This document shows, piece after piece, positions 15,850 through 23,985 of a stretch of 28,150 nucleotides of DNA. The notes beneath the pieces were generated by a model that saw only the letters and a list, made by a program, of their open reading frames with translations, was not told the DNA's origin and searched no databases. Location of the stretch: the NCBI GenBank assembly GCA_030633795.1, contig DAOWCB010000001.1, positions 1 through 28,150 of the forward strand, in the 5' to 3' direction. Each line of letters opens with the position of its first letter. Position 1 is the stretch's first letter. The position numbers and the translations under genes are program-made. Source of the stretch: Candidatus Aminicenantota bacterium (GTDB lineage Bacteria > Acidobacteriota > Aminicenantia > Aminicenantales > Aminicenantaceae).

Positions 15850-16604
15850 AATATAAAATACCCGTGATATTTATCTTCTCTTTAAGCCTGATTGTTTGCG
15901 CTTCGAGCCCAAAAAGGCTTGAAAAACAGAGGGCTAAAGATCCTCAATACCAATACAACGTGGGATTGGTTTATCTCCAGAACAACAAATATGATGAAGC
16001 CATCAATTACTTGAACAAATCTCTAGCCCTCAAGCCAAACTTTGACCTGGCTTTGAATGCCCTTGGCATTATCCATTTTATACAGAGTGACTTCAAAACA
16101 GCCATGAATTATTTTGAGAAATGCCTCGTGGTGAATCCGGACTTAACAGAAGCCCACAATTATCTCGGTTCCGTTTATCAGGAAATGGGCCATTTGGACA
16201 AAGCTGAAACAGAATTCAAGAAGGCCATTGCCGATGTAACTTACCACTCGAGAGAACTCCCTCATTACAACTTGGCCAGATTGTATTTGACAAAAGGAAA
16301 TGATGCTGAAGCACTCAAGCTGGTGAATACCGCCATAAAGCTGAACGATCGGATGGTTATGGCCCTTAACCTCAAAGGAGTTTTGCTTGAAAGGTTTGGA
16401 AAACTCAAGGAGGCCATCTACAGCTACGAAAAGGCATTGAACATCGCTCCAGGGGATATTAATCTCAGCTACAACCTGGCAGTCGCTTATTTCAAGAGTG
16501 ACCGGAGAGCAGAAGCCAAGGCTCTTTTTGAAAAGATTTATCCCAACATGACAGATGAAGAAATAAAAAGCAAAATCGACGAATACCTGAAGGTTTTGAA
16601 GTAA
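15846..16604 (+). CDS. Exported TPR-repeat protein, PilF/PilW-like
   Basis: A 252-residue protein with an N-terminal export signal (K2, K4, then a hydrophobic run to residue 18) ending LIVCASS. The cysteine suggests a lipoprotein, but V replaces the usual G/A/S just before it, so lipidation is uncertain. From about residue 36 to 245 there are six consecutive TPR units, for example YQYNVGLVYLQNNKYDEAI and AHNYLGSVYQEMGHLDKAE. The architecture is like PilF/PilW, which assist type IV pilus assembly, but no pilus gene is nearby and many other TPR lipoproteins share it. It is the last gene of the rimO run, overlapping the gpsA stop by 4 bases. The hairpin begins one base after its stop codon. Confidence 0.75.
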   Translation: MKYKIPVIFIFSLSLIVCASSPKRLEKQRAKDPQYQYNVGLVYLQNNKYDEAINYLNKSLALKPNFDLALNALGIIHFIQSDFKTAMNYFEKCLVVNPDLTEAHNYLGSVYQEMGHLDKAETEFKKAIADVTYHSRELPHYNLARLYLTKGNDAEALKLVNTAIKLNDRMVMALNLKGVLLERFGKLKEAIYSYEKALNIAPGDINLSYNLAVAYFKSDRRAEAKALFEKIYPNMTDEEIKSKIDEYLKVLK

Positions 16605-16605
16605 G

Positions 16606-16727
16606 CTGGAATATCTACTGGTTTAGATCGTTGTAGCGGTAAGGAAGTAGCCCATGAGTTGTATTTTTATACTACGATTGGGTTACGACGAAACCGATGC
16701 AGTGAGATTAGCCAGTAGATGTTCCAG
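16606..16727 (+). other. 122-base bulge-free hairpin filling a convergent intergenic gap
   Basis: Base i pairs with base 33333-i across the whole element with no bulge: 40 Watson-Crick and 6 G-U pairs out of 59 positions, closed by a TTTT loop (16665-16668). The outer 18 positions (16606-16623 with 16710-16727) are fully paired. All six transition-type deviations are G-U on the + strand; none is A-C. Two internal loops contain tandem G-A/A-G mismatches (16626-16627 with 16706-16707; 16656-16657 with 16676-16677). The symmetry even includes the two flanking stop codons. It could be a bidirectional terminator, a structured 3' UTR or small RNA, or a decayed palindromic mobile element. There is no T-run after either arm, so it is not a classic intrinsic terminator. 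Confidence 0.7.
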
Positions 16728-16728
16728 A

Positions 16729-17985
16729 TTAGGTGCCTTCTTGCCAGGCTGACAGATAAGCCTTCTGCTCTCCTGTTAATTTATCTATATTGATCCCCAT
16801 AGATTTCAATTTCATTCTTGCGATCGCTTCATCAATCGTGGATGGAACGGGATAGACTGCATTTTGTAGTTTTTTGCTCTTATGACAAAGGTATCGAGCG
16901 CTCAGTGCCTGATTGGCAAAACTCATATCCATCACAACCGCAGGATGTCCCTCAGCCGCAGCAAGGTTGATAAGCCTTCCCTCTCCTAGCAGGAATATCT
17001 TCCTCCCATTCTTCAGCGTATATTCTTCGACAAAATCCCTGATCGTTCTCTTTTTTTTGCTCAGACTCTTTAGTTCAGGAATGTCGATCTCCACATTAAA
17101 ATGGCCGGAGTTGGCCACGATGGCGCCGTCCTTCATCTTGGAAAAATGCTCTCTTGTGATTACACTTTTGTCTCCAGTTACGGTTACAAAAACATCTCCG
17201 ATATTTGCCGCATCCTTCAAGGACATTACTTGAAAACCATCCATGACAGCCTCAAGGGCACGTAGAGGATCAACCTCACATACGATCACTTTTGCGCCCG
17301 AGCCGCTTGCTCTCATGGCAACACCGCGACCGCACCATCCATACCCGGCTACGACAAAATTCAATCCAGCTATCAAAATATTTGTTGCTCTCAATATCCC
17401 ATCGATTGTACTCTGGCCTGTGCCGTATCGATTATCAAACAAATGTTTTGTTTTCGCATCGTTAACAGCGATGATAGGGTAATGAAGCACTTTTGCTTTG
17501 GCCATGCTTTTTAGCCGGATCACACCTGTAGTGGTCTCCTCTGTGCCTCCAATGATTTCGGGAATCAATTCTTTCCGCTTGGAATGAATGGCACAGACAA
17601 GGTCTGCTCCATCGTCCATCGTGATATGGGGAGAATTTTCCAAACTCTGGTTGATGTGTTTGTAGTAGGTTTTGTTATCTTCTCCCTTGATCGCAAACAC
17701 GGGAATCCCATAATGTTTCACAAGAGCTGCTGCCACGTCATCCTGTGTGCTTAAAGGATTAGATGCTGTTAGTCTCACATCTGCCCCTCCCAGTTTGAGA
17801 ACTTCCATAAGATTACCCGTTTCGCTTGTGACATGAAGACAGGCTGCCATTCTGATCCCCTTAAGGGGTTTTTCCCTTTTGAACTTCTGTTTTATATGGC
17901 CGAGAACGGGCATAAATCTTCCCGCCCATTCCATCCGGAGTTTTCCTTTTTTCGCCAAATCCAGATCTTTTACATCATAATCCAA
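16729..17985 (-). CDS. ahcY: S-adenosylhomocysteine hydrolase
   Basis: Splits S-adenosylhomocysteine to adenosine and homocysteine, removing the product inhibitor of methyltransferases. The 418-residue length matches the shorter archaeal/thermophile-type enzyme, without the insertion of about 40 residues found in many others. Visible parts: CLHVTSETGNLMEVL, EETTTGVIRL, NDAKTKHLFDNRYGTGQS (catalytic lysine and aspartate region), the NAD loop VAGYGWCGRGVA, NSGHFNVEID, and EGHPAVVMDMSFANQ near the end. It starts with TTG at 17985: AAAGGAGG lies 5-8 bases upstream, and the following DYDVKDLDLAKKG fits the family N-terminus, whereas the next in-frame ATG is 17 residues in. It lies 15 bases after metK and is probably co-transcribed with it. 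Confidence 0.95.
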   Translation of the reverse strand: MDYDVKDLDLAKKGKLRMEWAGRFMPVLGHIKQKFKREKPLKGIRMAACLHVTSETGNLMEVLKLGGADVRLTASNPLSTQDDVAAALVKHYGIPVFAIKGEDNKTYYKHINQSLENSPHITMDDGADLVCAIHSKRKELIPEIIGGTEETTTGVIRLKSMAKAKVLHYPIIAVNDAKTKHLFDNRYGTGQSTIDGILRATNILIAGLNFVVAGYGWCGRGVAMRASGSGAKVIVCEVDPLRALEAVMDGFQVMSLKDAANIGDVFVTVTGDKSVITREHFSKMKDGAIVANSGHFNVEIDIPELKSLSKKKRTIRDFVEEYTLKNGRKIFLLGEGRLINLAAAEGHPAVVMDMSFANQALSARYLCHKSKKLQNAVYPVPSTIDEAIARMKLKSMGINIDKLTGEQKAYLSAWQEGT

Positions 17986-18000
17986 TTTCTCCTCCTTTGA

Positions 18001-19167
18001 TTAGAGTCCAGCCTCACTTCTCAACACGTCTGCCTTATCGGTTTTTTCCCAGGTGAATTCGTCCTCACTTCGACCGAAATGCCCATAACAGGCAGTCTTT
18101 CGGTAAATCGGTCTGAGGAGATCAAGAGAATGAATCATCTTTTTGGGAGTCAATTCAAAATGAGCACGAATCAGGTCTTTGATCCTGTCCTCCGGAATTT
18201 TCGCCGTCCCGAATGTATCGACCAATATGGATACGGGTTGGGCAACACCGATGGCATAGGCGATCTGTACTTCCAATCTATCCGCAATCCCAGCAGCGAC
18301 TGTGTTTTTAGCGATATAGCGAGCCATGTATGATCCAGACCGATCGACTTTGGAAGGATCTTTTCCCGAAAAACAACCTCCACCATGACTCCCCACACCA
18401 CCATAGGTATCCACGATGATCTTTCGGCCTGTAAGCCCCGTGTCTGCCAGCGGCCCTCCCTGCTCAAATCGGCCAGTCCCATTGATGAATATTTTGCTGT
18501 TGTCATCCAACATCTCAGGAGGAAAGACCTCTTTCACTACGACATCATTGATATCCTCACGCAAGTCACTCATCTGGATTTCGGGGTGATGTTGGGCGGC
18601 AATGACCACAGCATCGATTCTTCTGGGAATATCTCCTTCATACTCGATAGTAACCTGAGACTTGCCATCCGGCCTCAAGTACTCCAGCACGCCCTCTTTC
18701 CGAACTTGAGCAAGCCGCCTGACTAATTTGTGGGCCATCATAATAGGCATGGGCATCAATTCTTCGGTCTCTCGGCAAGCATAACCAAACATAAGCCCTT
18801 GATCTCCTGCTCCCTGTTCATGGTCATCCGCCTCATCCACTCCCTTGGCTATATCGAGAGATTGTTCGTGAATGGATGAAATAACCGCACATGTTTTAAA
18901 ATCAAAACCATACCGTGCATCTGTATAGCCCAATCTTCGAACTGTATCCCTCACGATCTTTTGGAATTCACAATATCCTCCACTGGATATTTCTCCCGCG
19001 ATAAAAACCAGTCCCGTGGTTACGAGTGTTTCACAAGCAACTCTACTTTTAGGATCCTGGCCGATCAGATCATCGAGTATCGAGTCAGATATTTGGTCAC
19101 AAATCTTATCCGGGTGTCCTTCTGTAACGGATTCAGATGTAAAAAAATGTTTTCCTTGTTTGCTCAT
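18001..19167 (-). CDS. metK: S-adenosylmethionine synthetase
   Basis: Makes S-adenosylmethionine from methionine and ATP. The 388-residue product has the MetK signatures SVTEGHPDKICDQISD near the N-terminus, GAGDQGLMFGYA (about 115-126), and the phosphate loop GGVGSHGGGCFSGKDPSKVDRS (about 255-276). ATG 19167 was chosen over the longer frame because AAAGGAGG stands 6 bases before it and SKQGKHFFTSES matches family starts. A weak promoter may lie upstream (TTGAAA at 19242-19237 with AT-rich sequence about 17 bases on). I found no SAM-I riboswitch signature in the leader. With ahcY downstream it forms a methyl-cycle operon. Confidence 0.97.
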   Translation of the reverse strand: MSKQGKHFFTSESVTEGHPDKICDQISDSILDDLIGQDPKSRVACETLVTTGLVFIAGEISSGGYCEFQKIVRDTVRRLGYTDARYGFDFKTCAVISSIHEQSLDIAKGVDEADDHEQGAGDQGLMFGYACRETEELMPMPIMMAHKLVRRLAQVRKEGVLEYLRPDGKSQVTIEYEGDIPRRIDAVVIAAQHHPEIQMSDLREDINDVVVKEVFPPEMLDDNSKIFINGTGRFEQGGPLADTGLTGRKIIVDTYGGVGSHGGGCFSGKDPSKVDRSGSYMARYIAKNTVAAGIADRLEVQIAYAIGVAQPVSILVDTFGTAKIPEDRIKDLIRAHFELTPKKMIHSLDLLRPIYRKTACYGHFGRSEDEFTWEKTDKADVLRSEAGL

Positions 19168-19336
19168 AGTTAACCTCCTTTGCGAGAGGATCACATTAAG
19201 AAGAAAGACATAATAATTATCATAATTTTGGACTCTTTTCAATTCCTTTATTCATTACATCTACTCGAGCGTCCATCATTTCTGACTCGGGGATCGCTCA
19301 GGATTCAGGCAAACTTACGAGGATCGGCATTTGAAT

Positions 19337-19366
19337 TTGAATTCTTGTTTGTGTTATTTTTATGAT
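19337..19366 (+). promoter_or_regulatory. Candidate promoter of the M16 peptidase operon
   Basis: TTGAAT (19337-19342), 18 bases, then TATGAT (19361-19366); both hexamers match the consensus at most positions. A second TTGAAT sits 6 bases upstream but is badly spaced. The predicted leader is about 20 bases. It has no clear Shine-Dalgarno before ATG 19393, only an A-rich stretch. The 225-base divergent gap to metK shows no other feature apart from a weak hairpin around 19266-19303. Confidence 0.4.
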
Positions 19367-19392
19367 TCTCAGGTTTACTCTAGTTTAAAAAG

Positions 19393-20724
19393 ATGTTTAG
19401 AATAACGAAAACTTATCTTGTCCTCATTTTTATTCTTTTTATTGGGCTATCAAGCTGGGCAGGGCAGCAAACCGAGGAACTTCCGTTTCCGATAAAACAG
19501 GTCACATTAAAAAACGGTTTAAGGATCATTCTTTCCGAAGATTATTCTTTGCCGATCGTTTCCGTTGTTGTGGCTTACAAAGTTGGATCCATCAACGAAG
19601 ATCCTGACAAAACAGGATTGGCCCATCTTTTGGAAAACTTGATGTTTCAGGGATCCAGAAATGTCGGCCAGATGCAGCATTACAGTTTCATCCAGAAGAT
19701 TGGAGGGAGACTGAATGCCATCACCACGGGTGATAAGACTATTTTTTACCAAACCGTTCCCTCGAACCAATTGGCGTTAGTGTTGTGGTTGGAATCCGAC
19801 AGGATGAAAACCCTCGATATCAATCCCTCCAATGTGGAAAATATCAAAAACCAGCTCATCGAAGACATCCGGCTGCAAAAAGAATCCGATCCTTATCTTG
19901 AAAATTCATGGTATTTTGATCGACTTTTGTTTCCAGGTTTTGCCTACAGCCACCCTGTTCTCGGAACAATATCGGATATTAGCAAAATCACCACAAAAGA
20001 TGTCCTTGAATTTTTCACAACCTATTACACGCCGAATAATGCTGTCCTTACAATCGTAGGACACATCGACGAACAAAAGGTTATCCAGCTGGTCCAAAGA
20101 TATTTTTCGACCATCCCCATGAGAGCCTCTCCTCCTCCGCTTGATTTGGAAGATCTGCCAAAGATAGATAACGTAGATCTAACGATAAAGAATCCGATGG
20201 CTTCTTCGCCTGGATTTTATTTAGGATACCAATTGGCTCCTCGTTATACTGACGACCACTACCGCCTAGTGATAACGGAATACGCTTTGTTGAAAGGCCG
20301 TACGTCCCGGATGTTTAAGAGGCTTTTTGAAAAGGATAAAACAGCAATCTATATGAGTGGAGGAATTGAAACGAGGAAGGATCAATCTGTTCTCAAGATG
20401 TTTGTTAGAGCAAATAATAAAATCACAAACGAGCGCAACCAGCGGGCTGTGTTTGCAGAAATCAACAAAATCAAGACGACTTTTATTACCGAAGAGGAGC
20501 TGCAAAAAACAAAAAATATGTTCAAAATGGATTATCTCAAGCAATTCGCAACGGTTCTCGATAAGGCCATTTTTCTTACGGAAGAACTACTGAGCAGGGG
20601 AAGTTTCACTCAGTGGCTGGATGAACTCGGCAGGTATCTGGCTGTCTCCCATTATGATGTAAGCCGGATGGCCAACAAATATTTCAAAGAAGATAAAATC
20701 TTAATCAAAATCGAAAAACAATGA
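19393..20724 (+). CDS. Secreted M16 peptidase, subunit 1, altered zinc motif
   Basis: A 443-residue M16B-type protein with a signal peptide (hydrophobic residues about 8-22, cleavage near SWAGQ). The N-terminal M16 domain has LKNGLRIILSED, then TGLAHLLENLMFQGS and the downstream LIEDIRLQKESDP. The family's zinc motif is HxxEH followed 74-76 residues later by a glutamate. Here H78, E81 and E157 are in place at the right spacing, but residue 82 is asparagine (AAC) instead of the second histidine. The C-terminal M16 domain (about 200-443) is present. In paired M16B systems this subunit would be the catalytic one, so activity is doubtful or altered. It overlaps the second M16 gene by 4 bases. Confidence 0.9.
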   Translation: MFRITKTYLVLIFILFIGLSSWAGQQTEELPFPIKQVTLKNGLRIILSEDYSLPIVSVVVAYKVGSINEDPDKTGLAHLLENLMFQGSRNVGQMQHYSFIQKIGGRLNAITTGDKTIFYQTVPSNQLALVLWLESDRMKTLDINPSNVENIKNQLIEDIRLQKESDPYLENSWYFDRLLFPGFAYSHPVLGTISDISKITTKDVLEFFTTYYTPNNAVLTIVGHIDEQKVIQLVQRYFSTIPMRASPPPLDLEDLPKIDNVDLTIKNPMASSPGFYLGYQLAPRYTDDHYRLVITEYALLKGRTSRMFKRLFEKDKTAIYMSGGIETRKDQSVLKMFVRANNKITNERNQRAVFAEINKIKTTFITEEELQKTKNMFKMDYLKQFATVLDKAIFLTEELLSRGSFTQWLDELGRYLAVSHYDVSRMANKYFKEDKILIKIEKQ

Positions 20725-22190
20725 GAATCAAACTAAAATTGGGATACCACCACTTGTTTTTTTTCTCCCTTTTCTCACTCTTTCTTATACAGCCCCTTCC
20801 CCTAGGCTCACAGGAAAGGTTCCGGAGGTCTCCTCCTCTGCCTGAACCCGTTCCCGAATTATCCCTGCCTTTGGTAGAAACCCACACCCTGACCAATGGC
20901 CTGGAAATTGCCGTCGTCCGCAGACAGGATAAACCTGTCATCAGCATGAGACTGATCATCATGGCAGGTGAAAGTTCATCCCCAGATAATATCCCTGGAA
21001 TCGCCACGCTGTGTGGCCGAATGATCACAAAGGGTTCGGTGAATTTACGTGCGGAGGAGATTGAAAAAAAAATCGAATCCCTCGGGGGGAGCATTACGAT
21101 TGAAACCCATCCGGATTACACCGAATTCATTTTTTCTTTCCTCGGAGAATACCTGGAGGCTGCTATGCGGCTACTCGGTGAGACCCTCCTGCGTCCTACT
21201 TTTCCGCGTCTCGAGATTGGCAACGTCCAAAGATCGATGTTTTATGACCTGGCCATCCAAAACAACAATCCGGAATTTATTGCCAGAAGATTGTTGTATC
21301 AGGTTTTATTCGAGTCGCATCCCTACAGAAAAATCATATTCGATCAGGGAGGGATCAAAAATTTGAGCCGGAGGGATATCATTTCATTTTATTCCCGATA
21401 TTACCGCCCGAACAACGCTAAGCTTGTTTTGATCGGAAATCTCAATCTTGAGATGGCTTCAAGAACGGTGAGCCGATATTTGAGCCCATGGGAAAAACAA
21501 GAAATAGAACACCCCTTTGTTCCGCTTCTTAATCCACGGGAAAAAATAAAGGTATGTTTTGTCGATCTTCCTCAAGCTAAGGATGCCACTATCTACCTAG
21601 GCAACATCGTTTTTCCTATCACGAGCCAGGATTATTTCCCGTTCACTGTTTTTAACCAAGTTATCGGAGGGACCACGAACAGCAGGCTGTTTATGCACCT
21701 CCGAGAGTCCAAAGCCTATGCCTACTATGCTTTCAGCGAAATGCGGTATTTTAGAAGCTGTGGAATCTTTTTGATAAGAACAAAAGTTTTGACTGATTTC
21801 AGCTATGATGCCATTCAAGAAATTTTAAAAGAAATAAACGATTTGAGAAATATTCCAATCCCAAGTCAAGAGATCGAACAGGCAAAATCTTATCTGATCG
21901 GAAATTTCCCGTTGATAATTGAAACGTATGACGATCTATCAGGAAAACTTTCAGAAATTCAGGCGTTTGGTCTGGGCAGAGATCATTGGGAAAGGTATTA
22001 TTCGAATATTATACGTATCAATTCAGAAACGGTATCACAGATGGGACAAAAATATTCTCTTCATACTCCCGTCATCGTGATCGTTGGAAATAATGAAATC
22101 ATGAAATATCTGAAAGAATTTGCACTTGTCGGTGTTTATAGCCCCGATGGAAAATTGCGCTATGAAATAACAAAAGGAGAGAAGGAATGA
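20721..22190 (+). CDS. Secreted M16 peptidase-like subunit 2, non-catalytic type
   Basis: A 489-residue M16 homologue with a signal peptide (basic start, hydrophobic run about 12-27). A proline-rich stretch (PPLPEPVPELSLPL) precedes the first domain. Where active members have HxxEH it reads GIATLCGRM, with no zinc ligand. It keeps the C-terminal Arg/Tyr pair typical of non-catalytic partners (R322 in NSRLF, Y333 in SKAYAYY). Paired genes of this type form heterodimeric peptidases in which this subunit helps bind substrate. The ATGA overlap with subunit 1 supports equal production, and another ATGA overlap joins it to the FTCD gene. Confidence 0.9.
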   Translation: MRIKLKLGYHHLFFFSLFSLFLIQPLPLGSQERFRRSPPLPEPVPELSLPLVETHTLTNGLEIAVVRRQDKPVISMRLIIMAGESSSPDNIPGIATLCGRMITKGSVNLRAEEIEKKIESLGGSITIETHPDYTEFIFSFLGEYLEAAMRLLGETLLRPTFPRLEIGNVQRSMFYDLAIQNNNPEFIARRLLYQVLFESHPYRKIIFDQGGIKNLSRRDIISFYSRYYRPNNAKLVLIGNLNLEMASRTVSRYLSPWEKQEIEHPFVPLLNPREKIKVCFVDLPQAKDATIYLGNIVFPITSQDYFPFTVFNQVIGGTTNSRLFMHLRESKAYAYYAFSEMRYFRSCGIFLIRTKVLTDFSYDAIQEILKEINDLRNIPIPSQEIEQAKSYLIGNFPLIIETYDDLSGKLSEIQAFGLGRDHWERYYSNIIRINSETVSQMGQKYSLHTPVIVIVGNNEIMKYLKEFALVGVYSPDGKLRYEITKGEKE

Positions 22191-23857
22191 AACTCGTGGA
22201 ATGCGTACCCAATTTTAGCGAAGGAAGAGATCTTGAAAAGATCAAGGCTATCACAAAAGAAATCGAATCCGTTCCCCAAGTGACGCTCCTCGATGTAGAT
22301 CCTGGGGAGTCGACAAACCGGACCGTTGTCACTTTTATCGGTACACCAGAAGGTGTCAAGGAAGCAGCTTTCCGAGCGATCAAAAAAGCGGCCGAAGTGT
22401 TGGACATGAGCAAACATCAGGGAGCACACAGTCGTATAGGCGCAACAGATGTCTGCCCGTTTGTTCCGGTCTCTGGAGTGACGATGGAAAACTGTATCCA
22501 GATAGCCCACGATGTGGCCAAAAGAGTTGCGGAGGAGCTGGAGATCCCGGTTTACCTATATGAAGAGGCGGCTCAAAAACCGGTAAGAAAGAATCTGGCA
22601 AATATCCGAGTCGGCGAATATGAAGGATTAGCGGAAAGGCTGAAGGACCCCGAGTGGGCACCAGATTACGGAAAACCCATATTCAATTCCAAGACAGGAG
22701 CAACAAATATCGGCGCTCGAGAATTTCTGATCGCCTACAATATCAATTTAAACACGCGAGACCGGTCGCTTGCCAGACATATAGCCTTCAATCTTCGGGA
22801 AAAAGGGAAAGCCAAGAGAGACAAAGAAGGGAAGATTATGCGAGATAAAAACGGAAAATCCATAAAAATTCCTGGGAAATTCAAGGCAGTCAAAGCAGTG
22901 GGTTGGTTTATCGAAGACTACAATATTGCCCAAATATCCATCAATTTTACAAATTACAAAATTTCTCCTCCCCACCTGGTGTTCGACGAAGCAATAAAAG
23001 AGGCTGAAGCCATAGGCATTCGAGTGACGGGAAGCGAACTGGTAGGGTTGATTCCCAAAGAGGCCATGCTCATGGCAGGTATGCACTATCTGAAAAAGCA
23101 GGGCAAGAGCCCGGGTGTTCCAGAAGAAGAACTGATTGATATCGCCGTGAAATCTTTGGGACTGGAGGATGTCTCCCCGTTTGACGAGAAAAAAAAGATC
23201 ATCGAATATCAGTTCAAAGAGGTGGAAGATCCTTTGATCGACAAGAATCTCCGTCAATTTGTCAATGAGTTGTCCATGGACTCCCCAGCACCCGGGGGAG
23301 GAAGCACGGCCGCGTTATGCGGGGCTCTCTCATCGGCCCTCACATCCATGGTATCCAACCTCACTGTAGGAAAAAAAGAGTATGAGACTGTCCAGAAAAA
23401 AGTCGTAGAACTAGCCGTGGCAGCCCAAGATCTCAAGGATGTATTCCTGAGAGCGGTAGACCTCGACACCGTAGCATTCAACAAGGTGATGGACACGTTT
23501 CGGATGAGGAAAAAGACAGAAGAACAAAAAAAAGAAAGGGATGTGGCCATTCAGGAAGCGACCAAAGAGGCGACTCTCGTGCCTTTGGATGTTTTGGAAA
23601 AAAGCATAAAGGCGCTAGAATTGGCCAAAGATATCGCCATACATGGGAATAAAAACTCCATCAGCGATGCAGGAGTTGCGGGATTGACAGCCCAAACTGC
23701 TGCAGAGGGAGCCTACTACAATGTTATCATCAATCTGCCCGATATCCAGGAAATAAAATTCACGACAGAAATCAAAGCAAAAGCAGAAGCTTTGAAAAGC
23801 GAAGCTATTAAGATCAGCGACGAAATCAGAAAGATCGTGGAAGAGGAACTGCAATAG
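22187..23857 (+). CDS. Bifunctional glutamate formimidoyltransferase / formimido-THF cyclodeaminase
   Basis: Transfers the formimino group from formiminoglutamate, a histidine breakdown product, to tetrahydrofolate, then cyclises it to methenyl-THF with release of ammonia. The 556-residue product carries both enzymes. The transferase (about 1-330) opens VECVPNFSEGR, and H81 in KHQGAHSRIGATDVCPFVP corresponds to catalytic His82 of the pig enzyme. The cyclodeaminase (about 345-556) has SPAPGGGSTAALCGALSSAL and DLDTVAFNKVM. A lysine-rich insert near residue 205-230 is also usual in fused forms. No other hut gene is in the window. Its start overlaps the M16 subunit 2 stop by 4 bases, a pairing with no evident metabolic reason beyond peptide and amino-acid use. 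Confidence 0.95.
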   Translation: MKLVECVPNFSEGRDLEKIKAITKEIESVPQVTLLDVDPGESTNRTVVTFIGTPEGVKEAAFRAIKKAAEVLDMSKHQGAHSRIGATDVCPFVPVSGVTMENCIQIAHDVAKRVAEELEIPVYLYEEAAQKPVRKNLANIRVGEYEGLAERLKDPEWAPDYGKPIFNSKTGATNIGAREFLIAYNINLNTRDRSLARHIAFNLREKGKAKRDKEGKIMRDKNGKSIKIPGKFKAVKAVGWFIEDYNIAQISINFTNYKISPPHLVFDEAIKEAEAIGIRVTGSELVGLIPKEAMLMAGMHYLKKQGKSPGVPEEELIDIAVKSLGLEDVSPFDEKKKIIEYQFKEVEDPLIDKNLRQFVNELSMDSPAPGGGSTAALCGALSSALTSMVSNLTVGKKEYETVQKKVVELAVAAQDLKDVFLRAVDLDTVAFNKVMDTFRMRKKTEEQKKERDVAIQEATKEATLVPLDVLEKSIKALELAKDIAIHGNKNSISDAGVAGLTAQTAAEGAYYNVIINLPDIQEIKFTTEIKAKAEALKSEAIKISDEIRKIVEEELQ

Positions 23858-23920
23858 ACAGGCTTCTTTCTCTCATGCAAGAAAACTTCGGGCATATGTT
23901 CCAAGAAGTTTTGAACTGGC

Positions 23921-23950
23921 TGGACAAGTAATACAGGTTTTGTCTATAAT
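23921..23950 (+). promoter_or_regulatory. Candidate promoter of the macrodomain gene
   Basis: TGGACA (23921-23926, 5/6), 18 bases, then a perfect TATAAT (23945-23950). Transcription would begin near 23957, leaving a leader of about 29 bases with GAGGGG (23976-23981) before ATG 23986. This separates the macrodomain gene from the FTCD operon. Confidence 0.55.
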
Positions 23951-23985
23951 GCCATTTCTTCAACAGTTTGCCTTTGAGGGGAAGA

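Noticed and set aside
16605..16728. A tRNA or other standard RNA gene in the ahcY-TPR gap
   Set aside because: No cloverleaf, T-loop or anticodon arm pattern; the whole region folds as one long hairpin instead.
19168..19392. SAM riboswitch or other leader RNA upstream of metK
   Set aside because: No SAM-I type conserved core or terminator-like helix was found in the leader. Only a weak hairpin around 19266-19303 was seen, upstream of the likely promoter.
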